Shown in pieces: positions 63,478-64,000 of a DNA stretch of 64,000 bases. Positions within the stretch are counted from its first letter, which is position 1, and each line of letters begins with the position of its first letter. Below the pieces are notes generated by a model. That model did no database searches. It saw nothing but the letters and a program-made list of their open reading frames with translations, and was not told the DNA's origin. The position numbers and the translations under genes were made by a program. Source of the DNA: Shewanella benthica (GTDB lineage Bacteria; Pseudomonadota; Gammaproteobacteria; Enterobacterales; Shewanellaceae); assembly GCA_023284085.1 (NCBI GenBank), contig JAKVHY010000010.1, positions 62,001 to 126,000 on the forward strand, written 5' to 3'.

Positions 63478-64000
63478 TTAGTCAACAATTCTTAGTAGTT
63501 CATTGATACCGACTTTACCGCGAGTCTTGGCATCGACTTTCTTGACTATGATGGCGGCGTAGAGGTTATATTTGCCACATTTTGAAGGTAAGGTACCCGA
63601 TACCACGACAGAGCCGGCAGGAACGCGACCATAGTGGATCTCGCCAGTTTCACGATCATAGATACGTGTGCTTTGACCAAGGTAGACGCCCATAGAGATC
63701 ACGCTGCCCTCTTCGACGATAACACCTTCCACGACTTCAGAACGTGCGCCGATGAAACAGTTGTCTTCGATAATAGTCGGACCCGCTTGTAATGGCTCTA
63801 ATACACCACCTATGCCGACTCCACCCGATAAGTGGACATTCTTGCCAATCTGGGCACATGAGCCTACAGTGGCCCAGGTATCGACCATGGTGCCTTCATC
63901 GACATAAGCACCAAGGTTTACGTAAGAAGGCATTAGCACTGTGTTCTTGCCGATGAAAGAGCCTTTACGTACAGTTGCCGGCGGTACGACACGAATAGCC
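63478..64000 (-). CDS. dapD: Tetrahydrodipicolinate N-succinyltransferase, C-terminal part
   Basis: The frame runs off the right edge of the window, giving about 173 C-terminal residues of DapD (the full enzyme is about 274). It uses succinyl-CoA in lysine and diaminopimelate synthesis. The left-handed beta-helix hexapeptides are evident: [35 protein letters not shown] and [13 protein letters not shown]. The internal ATG at 63939 is not the start. Confidence 0.95.
   Translation of the reverse strand, partial: AIRVVPPATVRKGSFIGKNTVLMPSYVNLGAYVDEGTMVDTWATVGSCAQIGKNVHLSGGVGIGGVLEPLQAGPTIIEDNCFIGARSEVVEGVIVEEGSVISMGVYLGQSTRIYDRETGEIHYGRVPAGSVVVSGTLPSKCGKYNLYAAIIVKKVDAKTRGKVGINELLRIVD

Overview
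The window is a bacterial chromosome segment from a marine gammaproteobacterium, almost certainly a Shewanella. The evidence is a complete pfa cluster for polyunsaturated fatty acid (most likely EPA) synthesis with a six-ACP PfaA, many families typical of Shewanella/Vibrio (DUF2789, DUF3192, DUF3301, DUF3549, DUF3718), and the enterobacterial-type order queF-syd ... csrB ... yqcC-truC-yqcA. I cannot name the species from the sequence alone.

Layout. 1-10.9 kb: end of a TonB-dependent receptor, an exported M20 peptidase, an AhpD-like protein with a divergent LysR regulator, small lipoproteins, a penicillin acylase, an 8-oxoguanine deaminase, then about 1 kb of decayed DNA (a permease C-terminus, a REPIN-like inverted repeat, ORF scraps), and a YdeI/OmpD-associated protein. 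11-30.2 kb (minus strand): pfaR-pfaA-pfaB-pfaC, each joined to the next by a one-base stop/start overlap, then pfaD; an 18-bp FabR-like palindrome lies upstream of pfaR. 30.6-41 kb: an EF-G paralogue, an IS3 remnant, a small barrel protein, a five-gene LolA-like/ABC permease/ABC ATPase/beta-barrel export operon with a 112-bp duplication scar, a CCGSCS-tailed small protein and a DUF4177-YidD-TM2 operon. 41.1 kb: pfaE, the phosphopantetheinyl transferase that activates the PfaA ACPs, starting with TTG. 42-49.6 kb: a porin, an alkylsulfatase, twin LysR regulators, a lipoprotein and an outer-membrane barrel protein. 49.8-54.5 kb: queF, syd and small conserved genes.

The most unusual region is 54.6-56.3 kb. 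It carries no protein gene but holds two tandem CsrB-type regulatory RNAs. Each has an upstream UvrY/GacA-type palindrome and a rho-independent terminator. The first is of ordinary size (about 0.4 kb, about 14 GGA motifs). The second is about 0.86 kb with more than 50 GGA motifs, enlarged by five tandem copies of an 85-97 bp unit. The unit folds into hairpins that present GGA in their loops, and one stem shows a compensatory base change between copies. This looks like a greatly expanded CsrA sponge.

56.3-64 kb: DUF3301 and DUF3549 genes, yqcC-truC-yqcA, a PTS EIIBC transporter, purU, two DUF3718 paralogues and the end of dapD. The pfa genes act together: PfaE primes the ACPs, PfaA/B/C/D build the polyunsaturated chain, and PfaR and possibly FabR control the operon.
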